From Halovivax gelatinilyticus (GTDB lineage Archaea; Halobacteriota; Halobacteria; Halobacteriales; Natrialbaceae), in NCBI RefSeq assembly GCF_024300625.1, contig NZ_CP101322.1, positions 2,555,992 through 2,619,991 on the forward strand: a DNA stretch of 64,000 nt. The letters are read 5' to 3'. The position numbers and the translations under genes were made by a program. The notes below the pieces were generated by a model. The model had not been told where the DNA came from, made no database searches, and saw nothing but the letters and a program-made list of their open reading frames with translations. Shown piece after piece: positions 43,254 to 51,926 of this stretch (the first letter of the stretch is position 1; each line of letters begins with the position of its first letter).

Positions 43254-44447
43254 TCAGACTCCCTGACTCATCAGGTGACTCCGGAGCACGTCCGCATCTT
43301 TGTTCCCCGACCCGGTGTTCACGATGGCGACCGTGTCGTCCGGACCGAACTCGTCGGCTTCGGCGAGTTTCCAGGTGCCGCTCGCGGCGGCCGCGCAGGT
43401 CGGCGCCATCTCGATTCCCTCGTGCTGGGCGACGGCGATCGCCGCGTCCAGGATCTCGTCGTCGTCGGTCGCGACGGCGCCGCCGTCGGTTTCGCGTAGC
43501 GATTCCAGGATCCACCGGCTCGCACCCGGGTTCGGAATCTCGATGCCGCCGCAGATGGTGTCGGGATGTTCGACCGGCTCGTGTTGCTCGCGTCCGGCGT
43601 CGAACGCCTCGACGATCGGCGCACAACCGGTCGCCTGGGCGGCGTAGAACGAGGGGAGTTCGTCGATCAGCCCGAGTCGCTGCCACTCGAGGGCGGCCTT
43701 GTACATGCCGACCAGGCCGACGCCGCCGCCGGTCGGGTAGACGATCGCGTCCGGAACCGTCCAGTCGAGCTGTTCGACCAGCTCGAAGAGCATCGTCTTC
43801 TTGCCCTCGTGACGGTAGGGCGTCACCATCGAGGCGAGCGGGTACCAGTCGTCGTGTTCGGCGATCGCGTCGTCCGCGGCGGCCGCGGCGTCGCCGATCC
43901 GCCCGCCGCTTACGGTCAGGTCTCCGCCGTGGACGTTGACCATCGCCTTCGTGGTGAACGACGACCGGGAGGGCAAGAACACGTGCGCGTCGAGGTCGGC
44001 CCGGCCCGCGTAGGCCGACGCCGCCTGCCCGGCGTTGCCCGCCGAGTGGAGGACGACGTCTTCGGCGCCGTGTTGCGTCGCGGCGGTGACGGCCATCGAC
44101 GCCCCTCGATCTTTGAAGGTCCCCGTCGGATTTCGCCCCTCGTCTTTGATCACCAGTCGACCGACGCCGAGTTCGTCAGCCAGCGTCGAACAGTCGACCG
44201 CCGGCGTCGCGCCCTCGCCCATCGACACCGCGACGGCCGGCTCGAACGGCAGCAGTTCGTGATAGCGCCACAACGAGTCGAACGGACGGCTCTCGTAGGT
44301 CTCGCGGTCGACGTCGATCTCGTCGTAGTCGTACGTCGGCGTGAGAATGCCGCCACAATCCTCACAGCGGTGGGTTCCCGTCTCGGGATCGAAGTCCGAC
44401 TCGCAGTCGCGACACTCGAGGCCCGTAAACGCGTCGGTCGTCTCCAT
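43254..44447 (-). CDS. thrC: threonine synthase
   Basis: This 397-residue PLP enzyme forms threonine from O-phosphohomoserine. An N-terminal zinc-ribbon with CRDCESD and CEDCGGI pairs is followed by the PLP Lys in NPTGTFKDRGASMAV, the phosphate-binding HSAGNAGQAASAYAG and YPTGGGVGLVGMYKA, and a C-terminal NTGSGNKDAD. Fold type II layout and length are standard for the archaeal thrC. The start METTDAFTGLECRDC (ATG 44445-44447) precedes the zinc ribbon directly. Downstream on the other strand lies the exported-protein gene. Confidence 0.92.
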   Translation of the reverse strand: METTDAFTGLECRDCESDFDPETGTHRCEDCGGILTPTYDYDEIDVDRETYESRPFDSLWRYHELLPFEPAVAVSMGEGATPAVDCSTLADELGVGRLVIKDEGRNPTGTFKDRGASMAVTAATQHGAEDVVLHSAGNAGQAASAYAGRADLDAHVFLPSRSSFTTKAMVNVHGGDLTVSGGRIGDAAAAADDAIAEHDDWYPLASMVTPYRHEGKKTMLFELVEQLDWTVPDAIVYPTGGGVGLVGMYKAALEWQRLGLIDELPSFYAAQATGCAPIVEAFDAGREQHEPVEHPDTICGGIEIPNPGASRWILESLRETDGGAVATDDDEILDAAIAVAQHEGIEMAPTCAAAASGTWKLAEADEFGPDDTVAIVNTGSGNKDADVLRSHLMSQGV

Positions 44448-44541
44448 ACCGGGGCTGTGTGCGGCGAGGACTTTACCCTGTTGGGACCGGCGACCTTGTC
44501 CTGATCGCGCCGTTCGACGCGGCCGATTCCGGCGGTATCGG

Positions 44542-45282
44542 TCACAGCAACCGACGACTCTCGCCCAGCGGCGGAAACCAGAGGGTCTCATCACCCGTTT
44601 CGTCCCGAACGATGGGATACAACCCGTCGACGTCGGTCACCAGCGGTGACTGAAAGTCGTTCGCCCGCCGCGCGTTGATCTTCGTTCCCCGGGCCAGTCG
44701 CGAGAACGCCGGCAGGACGAGCACGTCCGCTGTCGGACCGTCTCCGTGTTCGTACGCTCCCGGTCCGAAGAGAAAACACGGGTGTTTGCGGCCGTCGATC
44801 GACAGCGCCGGATGGTCGTGGCCGATCACGTACAGCGCGGGCGGACCGTCCTGCGATTCGATCTCGTCCGACGGCGGCTGCTCGTGGCCGTGACAGACGA
44901 CGGTCTCCCCGTCGGCCAGTCGATAGGCGGACGGCGTCTCGCCGTCGAAGACCGACTCCACCATTGTATCGTGATTGCCGGGGGTGCAGACGAGGTGGGC
45001 GTCGTCGACGGTCGCGACGAGCCGATCGACGGCCTCTCGAACGCCGCGAGACACCCACGTGAACGAGTGGAGCAGGTCGCCGGCGACGACGACCGTCTGC
45101 GGTGAAAACCGCCCGATCAGTACGTCGAGTCGGTCGACGACGCGCTCGGCGGCGTCGATCGGTGCGTCGACGGCCGAGACTTCCCCGCGTCCGAGGTGGA
45201 CGTCGGCGATGACGAGCGTCTCGGCGGCGGGAAGGTAGACGGCGCGCTCGTCGAACGAGAGCGGCGGTCGGGGGCGGTCCAT
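44542..45282 (-). CDS. calcineurin-like metallophosphoesterase
   Basis: This 246-residue protein has all metallophosphoesterase blocks: IADVHLGRGE, VVVAGDLLHSF, CTPGNHDTM, VVCHGHEQPP and a final GHDHP. These bind two metals. The family resembles small SbcD/DNA-ligase-associated phosphoesterases and RecJ-neighbour nucleases (PdeM-like); substrate unknown. A GTG one codon earlier is possible; the ATG at 45280-45282 is used. It lies nine bases after artA on the same strand. Confidence 0.85.
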   Translation of the reverse strand: MDRPRPPLSFDERAVYLPAAETLVIADVHLGRGEVSAVDAPIDAAERVVDRLDVLIGRFSPQTVVVAGDLLHSFTWVSRGVREAVDRLVATVDDAHLVCTPGNHDTMVESVFDGETPSAYRLADGETVVCHGHEQPPSDEIESQDGPPALYVIGHDHPALSIDGRKHPCFLFGPGAYEHGDGPTADVLVLPAFSRLARGTKINARRANDFQSPLVTDVDGLYPIVRDETGDETLWFPPLGESRRLL

Positions 45283-45291
45283 CACGGGCCG

Positions 45292-46323
45292 TCAGTCGGC
45301 CGTAACCTTCCCCGTTTCGGATTCGGGAACCTCCGCGCCGATGGTCTCGGCGAGATCGTACTCGGTTCCGGTCAGAACGAACAGGACCTCTTCGAGCGGA
45401 GCGAGCACCTCTGGGACGAGTTTGATCGTCACGTAGGCGATGAAGACGAGCGCGACGACCGAGAGCGGCTGGGCGATCACGTTGTGCGACATGAGAAACG
45501 AGGTGCGCTCGGGGACGGATCCCATCCACTCGGTCGCCATGTAGACGAACGGCCCCTGCTGGAACCAGCCGTGGGGCGTCGCCAGCCCGATGAAGACGTT
45601 GCGAACGAGGTTCAAAAACCAGATGATGCCAACGGCGACGCCGATGCCGAGGGCCTTTCGCTTCCAGGGCGCGCGGACGGCCGCGATCAGGCCGGCGAAG
45701 ATGGCCATGCTCCCCAGGCCGGTGCAGGCGAGGATGATGTAGGTCGTCCGTCCGGTCGCCGTCTCGTCGGAGTCGAAGTTGAAGCGACTTTCGTAGCCGT
45801 TCGCCCCTTCGTTCAGCCCCGGACTCGTCGCAACGAGGTCCATCGCGAGGTGTGTCTGGTAGGCCGTCGTCTCGATGAGCCACTGGCGGAAGAACGGGAT
45901 GGTCTCCGCCGGGAGGTAGATGATTCCCATGACGGCGACGGCTCGTACGAGGACGAGCAAGGAGTCGCGCCCCTGGACGAGGAGGTAGCCGACGTACAGA
46001 CACAGCGGGAGCGCCGCCAGCGCGAGCATCGACTGGAGCGGACTGTTCACCTCGCCCCAGTAGTAGGGAACCATCAGCAGCCAGAACGCGCCGAACAGCG
46101 CGGCCGACACGGCGGCGACGTACCTGGCGACGTCGACTCGGTCGCGCCACTCGAATACGATCGCGACGACGAATCCAGCGATGGAGAGCCAGGCGAGCGC
46201 GTCGACGAGTTCGACGCTGGCGAGGCTCGCCGAGACGAACGGGGTGAAAAGCCCGTCCGGCCCGCTCGCCGCGAGGTGCGGACGCACGCCGATCAGTCCG
46301 CTCGCTCCGTCAGTCACGGTCAC
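45292..46323 (-). CDS. artA: archaeosortase A
   Basis: This 343-residue membrane protease-transpeptidase removes the C-terminal PGF-CTERM anchor and couples lipid attachment of surface proteins such as the S-layer glycoprotein. About eight helices are visible. The catalytic Cys is in ILACTGLGSMAIF, the Arg in WFLNLVRNVFIGLA, and the His in FLMSHNVIAQ, matching the exosortase/archaeosortase triad. The C-terminal tail is soluble and acidic. It starts at the ATG at 46321-46323 and may be co-transcribed with the downstream phosphoesterase. Confidence 0.92.
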   Translation of the reverse strand: MTVTDGASGLIGVRPHLAASGPDGLFTPFVSASLASVELVDALAWLSIAGFVVAIVFEWRDRVDVARYVAAVSAALFGAFWLLMVPYYWGEVNSPLQSMLALAALPLCLYVGYLLVQGRDSLLVLVRAVAVMGIIYLPAETIPFFRQWLIETTAYQTHLAMDLVATSPGLNEGANGYESRFNFDSDETATGRTTYIILACTGLGSMAIFAGLIAAVRAPWKRKALGIGVAVGIIWFLNLVRNVFIGLATPHGWFQQGPFVYMATEWMGSVPERTSFLMSHNVIAQPLSVVALVFIAYVTIKLVPEVLAPLEEVLFVLTGTEYDLAETIGAEVPESETGKVTAD

Positions 46324-46451
46324 TGATGAATACCAGGGCGGGTTCCGTTATCAACTTGACGCACTCGGTCGGTTCGCGCGAGTTTCTAGCGGGAAGACGT
46401 TCGGGTCGATCGGGCCCAACGTATTTCTCAGCTCGATCGATAATTCTCGCT

Positions 46452-47075
46452 ATGACCGACCTGTTCCCCGAGACGATTCTGACCGATCGACTCCGGCTCG
46501 AGCTGCTACACCCCGACGACGTAGACCTCTTCGAGTGCTACGAGGCCGCCGCGAAGAGTCCGCACATCGAGGAGGTGACCCGCTACCTCACCTGGGAACC
46601 GCCTCAGACGCCGAAGGACACCCTCGAGTTCGTCGAACACGTCGGCGAGCAGTACGAGAACGCCGAGGGTGCGACGTACGTCGTTCGTCCCCGCGAGGGA
46701 GAAGACGGCGCGGGGGCGTTCGCCGGCGTTGCCGGCTTCGGCGTCGAGTGGGACCGACGAACGATGACGACCGGAACCTGGCTGAAAAAGCGCTTCTGGG
46801 GGCGGGGCTACTCCGGCGAGCGCGCCGCGGCGATGATGACGCTGGCGTTCGACCGACTCGACCTCGAACTGGTCGCGGTCACGGCCCACGTCGACAACGA
46901 GAATTCGAACCGGGCGATCACGAGGTACGTCGAAGCGCACGGTGGCCGCAAGGAGGGGACACTACGCAACTGGATGACCTACGGGGACGAACCGGTGGAC
47001 GAAAACCGTTACAGCGTCGCCCGCGAGGAGTGGGAGGCGAACCGTTCTGAGATGGCCGTCGAATTCGATCCCTGA
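46452..47075 (+). CDS. GNAT acetyltransferase, RimJ/RimL type
   Basis: This 207-residue protein follows the RimJ-like layout: TILTDRLRLELLHPDDVD, then WDRRTMTTGTWLKKRFWGRGYSGERAAAMM with the acetyl-CoA loop (FWGRGYSGERA), and VTAHVDNENSNRAITRYVEAHGG. The acceptor may be a ribosomal N-terminus or a small molecule. The ATG at 46452 (MTDLFPETIL) is chosen; an in-frame extension covers the promoter. It is followed by a weak hairpin (CCCG-CTTTT-CGGG) at about 47079-47092 before the convergent oxidoreductase gene. Confidence 0.85.
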   Translation: MTDLFPETILTDRLRLELLHPDDVDLFECYEAAAKSPHIEEVTRYLTWEPPQTPKDTLEFVEHVGEQYENAEGATYVVRPREGEDGAGAFAGVAGFGVEWDRRTMTTGTWLKKRFWGRGYSGERAAAMMTLAFDRLDLELVAVTAHVDNENSNRAITRYVEAHGGRKEGTLRNWMTYGDEPVDENRYSVAREEWEANRSEMAVEFDP

Positions 47076-47101
47076 GCCCGCTTTTCGGGTACCCCCGAAT
47101 T

Positions 47102-48103
47102 TCACAGTAACGCAGAAACCGCATCCAGCGTGTTCTCCCGGTCGGCCTCGTCCATCCCGCGGACGAACGACACCTGAATCGCGTCGATACCGTCGATCGA
47201 CCCGTAGTCTACGAGCCACTCGCGCACTTCCTCGGCCGTCCCCACTGCTGCGAGTTCGTCGAGCAACGAGTCCGGCAGGGCGGCGGCCATCGCGTCAGTG
47301 TCGCGATCCTCCCAGGCAGCCCTGATCTCGGCGACGACGTCCGCGTAGCCCTGGTCGGCCACGGAGTTGCCGTAGTAGGGGCCGTACGCCCCGAGCATGA
47401 ACGCGACTGCGTTACGACCGAGCGCCCGGGCGCGCTCGCGATCCTCGCAGACAACACACCGGACGATCGGTGCCACGCGGACCTCGTCAATCGACCGACC
47501 CCCGAGGTCGGCCCCGTGGCGTAGGTCCGCCAGTCGCATCTCGATGCCGTCTCTCGTGAACAGCTGGGGCATCCAGCCGTCGGCGAATCGGCCGGCGAGT
47601 TCGGTCGCGGTCGGTCCGAGCGTCGCCAGGTCTATCGGCGGAACGGCTGACGAACCGCGCTCGTAGTTCAGCCCGTCGAGGTCGAAGATATCCCCGTCGT
47701 AGGTGGACGAGCCCGTTACGGCGATCGTCCTGACGACCTCGATCGTCTCGCGCAGTCGTCGGAGCGGTCGGTCGTACGCCTGGCCGTGCCACCGTTCGGT
47801 GATCGCCGGCGAACTCGCACCGAGCCCGAGCCGAAACCGTCCGTCGGAGAGTGAAGAAAGCGTCAGCGCCGTCTGCGCCAGTAGCGCCGGCGAGCGAGCG
47901 TACGGCGAGAGGATGGCCGTCGAGAATCGGAGGTCGCTCGTTCGATCGGCGGCGAGCGCCAATGCGGGAACGACGTTCCAGCCGGTCGTCTCGCCCGTCG
48001 ACACCGTGGTGAAACCCAGTTTCTCGGCGTCGACGGCTCGATCTGCGACCGACTGGGGCCGGTCGTGATCCGACGGATCGACGAAGAGGTCGAGTTCGGT
48101 CAT
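47102..48103 (-). CDS. luciferase-like F420-dependent oxidoreductase family protein
   Basis: This 333-residue TIM-barrel flavin/F420 enzyme has ELDLFVDPSDHDRPQSVADRAV, TTVSTGETTGWNVVPALALAA, SDGRFRLGLGASSPAITERWHG and GPTATELAGRFADGWMPQLF, as in the haloarchaeal class of luciferase-like monooxygenases (TIGR04024 type). Substrate unknown; F420 or FMN dependence cannot be read from sequence alone. The start at 48101-48103 (MTELDLFVDPSD) is preferred to the longer frame. Confidence 0.82.
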   Translation of the reverse strand: MTELDLFVDPSDHDRPQSVADRAVDAEKLGFTTVSTGETTGWNVVPALALAADRTSDLRFSTAILSPYARSPALLAQTALTLSSLSDGRFRLGLGASSPAITERWHGQAYDRPLRRLRETIEVVRTIAVTGSSTYDGDIFDLDGLNYERGSSAVPPIDLATLGPTATELAGRFADGWMPQLFTRDGIEMRLADLRHGADLGGRSIDEVRVAPIVRCVVCEDRERARALGRNAVAFMLGAYGPYYGNSVADQGYADVVAEIRAAWEDRDTDAMAAALPDSLLDELAAVGTAEEVREWLVDYGSIDGIDAIQVSFVRGMDEADRENTLDAVSALL

Positions 48104-48225
48104 CGGTTCTGATCGGGGCGCGCGAGCGGCATAAATGGTGGGTGGTCGGCGTCGACGGTGGGTGAGCGGCGACGGTGGTGGACGGTCCGACCGCCGAGGG
48201 ACGGACGTGTCGACGGATTCGACGC

Positions 48226-48501
48226 CTACTCGAGTTCGGAGACCAGTATCCGGTAGCGGTAGGAGCCGCCGTACCCGCGCGACCACTTTTCGAGGTAGGG
48301 TCGACTCTCACAGAAGAGTCCGAAGAGTTCCAGCGAGAAGCGCTCCTCGAGGTCGTCTTCGAGCGATTCGTAGAGGACCCGCGATTTACAGTACGTTCCG
48401 CGCGTCGGGTGATTTACGTACGCGTCTACGAGGTGTTGGCGGACGAGGTCGTCGGTGCGTTCGATATCGAACGTTCGGAGCCGAGCAGGGACGTCCGCCA
48501 T
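48226..48501 (-). CDS. small basic-acidic soluble protein, unknown
   Basis: This encodes 91 residues starting MADVPARLRTFDIERTDDLV and including YVNHPTRGTYCKSRVLYESLEDDLEERFSLELFG and an aromatic end (EKWSRGYGGSYRYRIL). The amphipathic pattern suggests a helical protein with one beta hairpin. No family recognised. It lies between the oxidoreductase and a 41-residue membrane protein on the same strand. Start: MADV at 48499-48501; other upstream starts would cover the next region. Confidence 0.55.
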   Translation of the reverse strand: MADVPARLRTFDIERTDDLVRQHLVDAYVNHPTRGTYCKSRVLYESLEDDLEERFSLELFGLFCESRPYLEKWSRGYGGSYRYRILVSELE

Positions 48502-48545
48502 GATGATAGTGGTGTGTGCGTTTGTGCGACGATTTTTCGTGCCGT

Positions 48546-48671
48546 TCAGGAGGGAAGACTCATCACGAGTGCGAAGCCGGCGACCAGGACGAGTCCGAGC
48601 CATCCGGCGAAAATGAGCGCCGCCTGACGGCCGGTCAACGATTCTCCGTTCAGTGTCTCGCTAAGCGACAT
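48546..48671 (-). CDS. 41-residue single-helix membrane protein
   Basis: MSLSETLNGESLTGRQAALI is followed by FAGWLGLVLVAGFALVMS and the stop. One hydrophobic helix (about 17-37) spans the membrane. It is too short for certainty but has a clean ATG and lies 44 bases upstream of the 91-residue protein gene on the same strand. Function unknown. Confidence 0.45.
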   Translation of the reverse strand: MSLSETLNGESLTGRQAALIFAGWLGLVLVAGFALVMSLPS

Positions 48672-48808
48672 TACAGGGGGTTGGGATCCGACCTGATTCT
48701 CCGTTTCGACGGTTCCCGCGCCGTGGGAATGGCCGAACGTGTTCGCTCGAGGGCCGAGACGGGATCGACAGCGAAGTCGATTTAGGAGCCCCGTTCCAAG
48801 GGGCGACC

Positions 48809-49738
48809 ATGCAAGCGCTCGTCGTCGCCGCACACGGGTCGCACCTGAATCCGGACGCCTCCGATCCGACCTACGCTCACGCGGACGCAATCCGCGAAAC
48901 GGGCGTCTTCGACGAGGTGCGCGAGGCGTTCTGGAAGGAGGAACCGCACTTCAGGGAAGTGTTGCGAACGCTCGAATCGGAGGACGTCTACGTCGTTCCG
49001 CTGTTCATCAGCGAGGGGTACTTCACCGAGCGGGTGATTCCACGCGAACTTCGTCTGGAGGGCTGGGACCCGTCGTGCTGGGACTCCGACGGGACGAGCG
49101 CGACCCACGTGACCCTTCCGGCGCGCGACGTCGAGAAGACCGTCCACTACTGCGGCCCCGTGGGCACGCACGATGCGATGAGCGACGTGATCGTCGAACG
49201 CGCCGAGTCCGTGACCGGCGATCCCGACGTTGGCGACGGGTTCGGGCTCGCAGTCGTCGGTCACGGCACCGAGCGCAACGCGAACTCGGCGAAGGCGATC
49301 GAGTATCACACCGACCGGATCCGCGAGCGTGATCGGTTCGACGAGGTGAAGGCGTTGTTCATGGACGAACAACCGGAAGTCGACGACGTCACCGACTTCT
49401 TCGCCTGCGAGGACGTCGTCGTCGTCCCGCTGTTCGTCGCCGACGGCTATCACACCCAGGAGGACATTCCCGAGGATATGGGACTGACGCCGGACTACCG
49501 CCTCGGGTGGGAGGTCCCGGCGGCGGTCGACGGCCACCGCATCTGGTACGCCGGCGCCGTCGGAACGGAACCGCTGATGGCCGACGTACTCGTCGAGCGA
49601 GCCGGCGACGCGGGAGCCGACATCGGCAACGCTCGCGACCGACTGGGGCGACTGGACGGAAAACGAGGGCAGACCGGTCCCGACGCGGCCGAAACCGCGC
49701 CCGACCGATCACCGAGTGCGGGTGATCGACGTGTCTGA
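48809..49738 (+). CDS. cbiX: sirohydrochlorin cobaltochelatase (CbiX)
   Basis: This 309-residue protein is a two-domain CbiX: each half begins with a strand ending in a catalytic His (ALVVAAHGSHLNPD and LAVVGHGTERNANS), and each has VVPLFI/VVPLFV plus a following Gly-Tyr. It inserts Co2+ into sirohydrochlorin for cobalamin. The C-terminal tail is acidic and low-complexity. Its end overlaps the start of a DR2241-family gene by up to 23 bases, so the two are coupled. No other cob/cbi gene is in view. Confidence 0.9.
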   Translation: MQALVVAAHGSHLNPDASDPTYAHADAIRETGVFDEVREAFWKEEPHFREVLRTLESEDVYVVPLFISEGYFTERVIPRELRLEGWDPSCWDSDGTSATHVTLPARDVEKTVHYCGPVGTHDAMSDVIVERAESVTGDPDVGDGFGLAVVGHGTERNANSAKAIEYHTDRIRERDRFDEVKALFMDEQPEVDDVTDFFACEDVVVVPLFVADGYHTQEDIPEDMGLTPDYRLGWEVPAAVDGHRIWYAGAVGTEPLMADVLVERAGDAGADIGNARDRLGRLDGKRGQTGPDAAETAPDRSPSAGDRRV

Positions 49739-50915
49739 GGCGACCGAGATCGTCGATTCGTTCCTCGAGGCGGTCGACGACGGAATCTCGACGAACGGAT
49801 TCGTCGTCGAACGCTCGAACCGGCGCATTCGGCTGTCGACGCCGGAGATGGAGCCAATCGAACTGGAAGAAGGCGCGCTCCGTGACCGACTTGAATCGGC
49901 GATTCGGGCCGACGATCCGCCGACCGACGACCCGGTCGGCTGCCACGTCACGGACTGGTACCACTGGACGCACCGGGTCAACCGAGCGACGGATCGGGCG
50001 TTCTGTCGCTGGTGTGAACGCGCCCCGATACCGTTCGGGGACGACGAGGCAGTGACCGGTTCCGATTTGACCGACGCGGAACCGATCGAGCCGCTCACCG
50101 AACGGTACGCCGCGCTCGTCGAGGGGATCGATCGCGAGTGGGGTCAGCTGCTGGTGACCGCTCGCCTCGATTCCGACGGTAACCGTCGCTACGACGTTCG
50201 ACACGTCGACGACCGCGATATCGACAGCGACGATCTAACGGCGTGCGAGGACCAGCGAGTCGCACGCGATATCGCGACGGCGGACGACCGGGGCCGGTAC
50301 CGGCCGCTTTCGACGGCACCGACGCTGACCGGCGGCTGGGCGTTTTCTTCCCTCTCCGGCCGGGCGCTGGTACGAACGGTCGACACGTTCTACCCGGCGA
50401 CGATCGCTAACTGGGACCGCGAACGTCGGGGTGAACTAGACGTCGACCACTGGCTGGAGACGGCCGAGCGACAGTCGGGGATCTACGACGTCGTCGACGA
50501 ACTTCCGCGCGAGGCCGTCGAGTGGATGGCGGAGGCGTGCTGTGTCGACTCGCAGTGTCTGCGACGCCGCGAGTGGGAGTATTCCGCGAACGATCCGCTC
50601 TCAGTCGACGGCGGCGACGGTCCGTTCCCGTGTCGCGAGCCGTGTTCGCTCGTCATTTCGGCGGCCCGACAGTGGGCCATCGCGGAGTCCGAGTCGGAAA
50701 ACCGGGTGACGCTCGAACTGACGACGACCGAACTCAACCAGTTGTCCGCGGTGATCGACGCCGTCGCCGAAGGGAGGATCGACGAGATTCGCGAGGCGGA
50801 CGTCGCGGACGGGGCCAACCGGTATCGCGCACGCTACCTGCGCGCCAAGCGGTTCGACGAGGAGGGTCAACTGTCGATCGTGGGCGAGTCTGACGATTCG
50901 ACCGAGCAGGAGTGA
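49716..50915 (+). CDS. DR2241 family Fe-S protein, CbiX partner
   Basis: This 399-residue protein has a Cys cluster: WMAEACCVDSQCLRR and PFPCREPCS (about residues 275-308), the expected 4Fe-4S site of the DR2241 domain, preceded by a long N-terminal stabilising region. In some bacteria CbiX and this domain are one fused protein; here they are two overlapping genes. A role in delivering or handling sirohydrochlorin/cobalt, or electrons, is inferred from this link. Start uncertain: GTG at 49716, 49722 or 49731 all lie near the cbiX stop; I list the most upstream. Confidence 0.82.
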   Translation: MRVIDVSEATEIVDSFLEAVDDGISTNGFVVERSNRRIRLSTPEMEPIELEEGALRDRLESAIRADDPPTDDPVGCHVTDWYHWTHRVNRATDRAFCRWCERAPIPFGDDEAVTGSDLTDAEPIEPLTERYAALVEGIDREWGQLLVTARLDSDGNRRYDVRHVDDRDIDSDDLTACEDQRVARDIATADDRGRYRPLSTAPTLTGGWAFSSLSGRALVRTVDTFYPATIANWDRERRGELDVDHWLETAERQSGIYDVVDELPREAVEWMAEACCVDSQCLRRREWEYSANDPLSVDGGDGPFPCREPCSLVISAARQWAIAESESENRVTLELTTTELNQLSAVIDAVAEGRIDEIREADVADGANRYRARYLRAKRFDEEGQLSIVGESDDSTEQE

Positions 50916-50975
50916 GGCGGTTCAATATCGCCAGCTAGCGACGACTCGCGGGCCTCTCAAACCGATCGTACTCGC

Positions 50976-51560
50976 CTACGTCGAGACGAGGAGGTAGCCG
51001 GCGACGAGAAAGCCCGCGAGGACGATCGCGACGCCGGCGAACGCGACCGGCCCGCTGACGAAGATCGTCGCGGCGAGCGCAACCAGCAGGGCGGTGCCGG
51101 CGAGCCCGGTCAGGGCGAGCGTTTCGGACGACGGAGTCGGGGTGACGGCCGATGATCGGTCGTCCGCGTCGTCCGTCTCTCGACTGGGCGGTTTCGCCAG
51201 TCGTTCGTCGACGGTGACGCGTTGTCCGGGATCGACGCCGCCGGTGAGGGTGACGTCGATAGCCGACGTGTTCGCGCCGAATCGCGTCGAGAGTTCGATG
51301 GTTCCCGTTTTGGGGCCCGCGTGGCCGCCGACCCGAATCGGGAGGGTGATGGTCTCGTCGGTGTCGACGAACGGATTCGCCTCCGTGACCGTCACGACGC
51401 CGGCTAGTTCGTCGCTCGCGTGAACGTGAACGTGAACGGGATCACCGTGGTTCGAGATTTCGAGTTCGAACGACCGGTCGGTCTCGATTGCCGGCGGGGT
51501 CGCCTCGACGCCCCCGCTTTCGAACCGGTTTACGTGTACGGCGATCGGGTCGGCGGTCAC
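50976..51560 (-). CDS. DUF7524-type surface membrane protein
   Basis: This 194-residue protein has an N-terminal beta-sandwich (about 1-115: ADPIAVHVNRFESGGVEA, DRSFELEISNHGDPVHVHVH, ELSTRFGANTSAIDVTLTG), a short Ser/Asp-rich linker, and two closely spaced C-terminal helices (about 150-168 and 171-191). No signal peptide is visible, so the domain probably stays on one side by the C-terminal anchor. Family is haloarchaeal, function unknown. The Trm112 gene lies upstream on... the higher-coordinate side of the same strand with nine bases between. Confidence 0.65.
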   Translation of the reverse strand: MTADPIAVHVNRFESGGVEATPPAIETDRSFELEISNHGDPVHVHVHASDELAGVVTVTEANPFVDTDETITLPIRVGGHAGPKTGTIELSTRFGANTSAIDVTLTGGVDPGQRVTVDERLAKPPSRETDDADDRSSAVTPTPSSETLALTGLAGTALLVALAATIFVSGPVAFAGVAIVLAGFLVAGYLLVST

Positions 51561-51569
51561 GAGATCACC

Positions 51570-51761
51570 TCAGGCCGGCGTTCCGTCTCGCATGTCCGGC
51601 GGGAGAAGGTTCGGGATCCCGTCTTCGATCGGATACCGCTCGCCACACTCCGCACAGACGAGCGTGCCGGATTCGATCTCTTCGTCCCCCTCGGCGTCTT
51701 CGAGGACGAGGTCGTGTTTGTCCATCGGACAGCAGAGAATGTCCACGAGTGACTCGTTCAT
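51570..51761 (-). CDS. trm112: Trm112-like zinc-ribbon methyltransferase partner
   Basis: This 63-residue protein has the short Trm112/UPF0434 form: MNESLVDILCCPMDKHDL, then CAECGERYPIEDGIPNLLPPDM. Two Cys pairs can bind zinc. Trm112 activates several RNA and protein methyltransferases in archaea. The start is the ATG at 51759-51761; a very long frame upstream is the antisense of the kinase gene. It precedes the DUF7524 gene by nine bases. Confidence 0.85.
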   Translation of the reverse strand: MNESLVDILCCPMDKHDLVLEDAEGDEEIESGTLVCAECGERYPIEDGIPNLLPPDMRDGTPA

Positions 51762-51926
51762 GTTCCTCAGGGCGCGCGCAGTCGTCAAAAGGTTTCGGGA
51801 ACGTCCTGGCGAGGGCTGATCGTGCGGTGGCCGTGTGACCCCCGAACTCACCGATGTTATTATTACCCCGGTCGAGTATGTGGAAGTAGATGGCGGTTTT
51901 GGAAAAGTGTGGGTAACGGGTCGTAT

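Noticed and set aside
44591-46150. 519-codon minus-strand frame overlapping the metallophosphoesterase and artA genes in another phase
   Set aside because: Arg-rich translation typical of an out-of-frame reading; both real genes are well supported by catalytic motifs.
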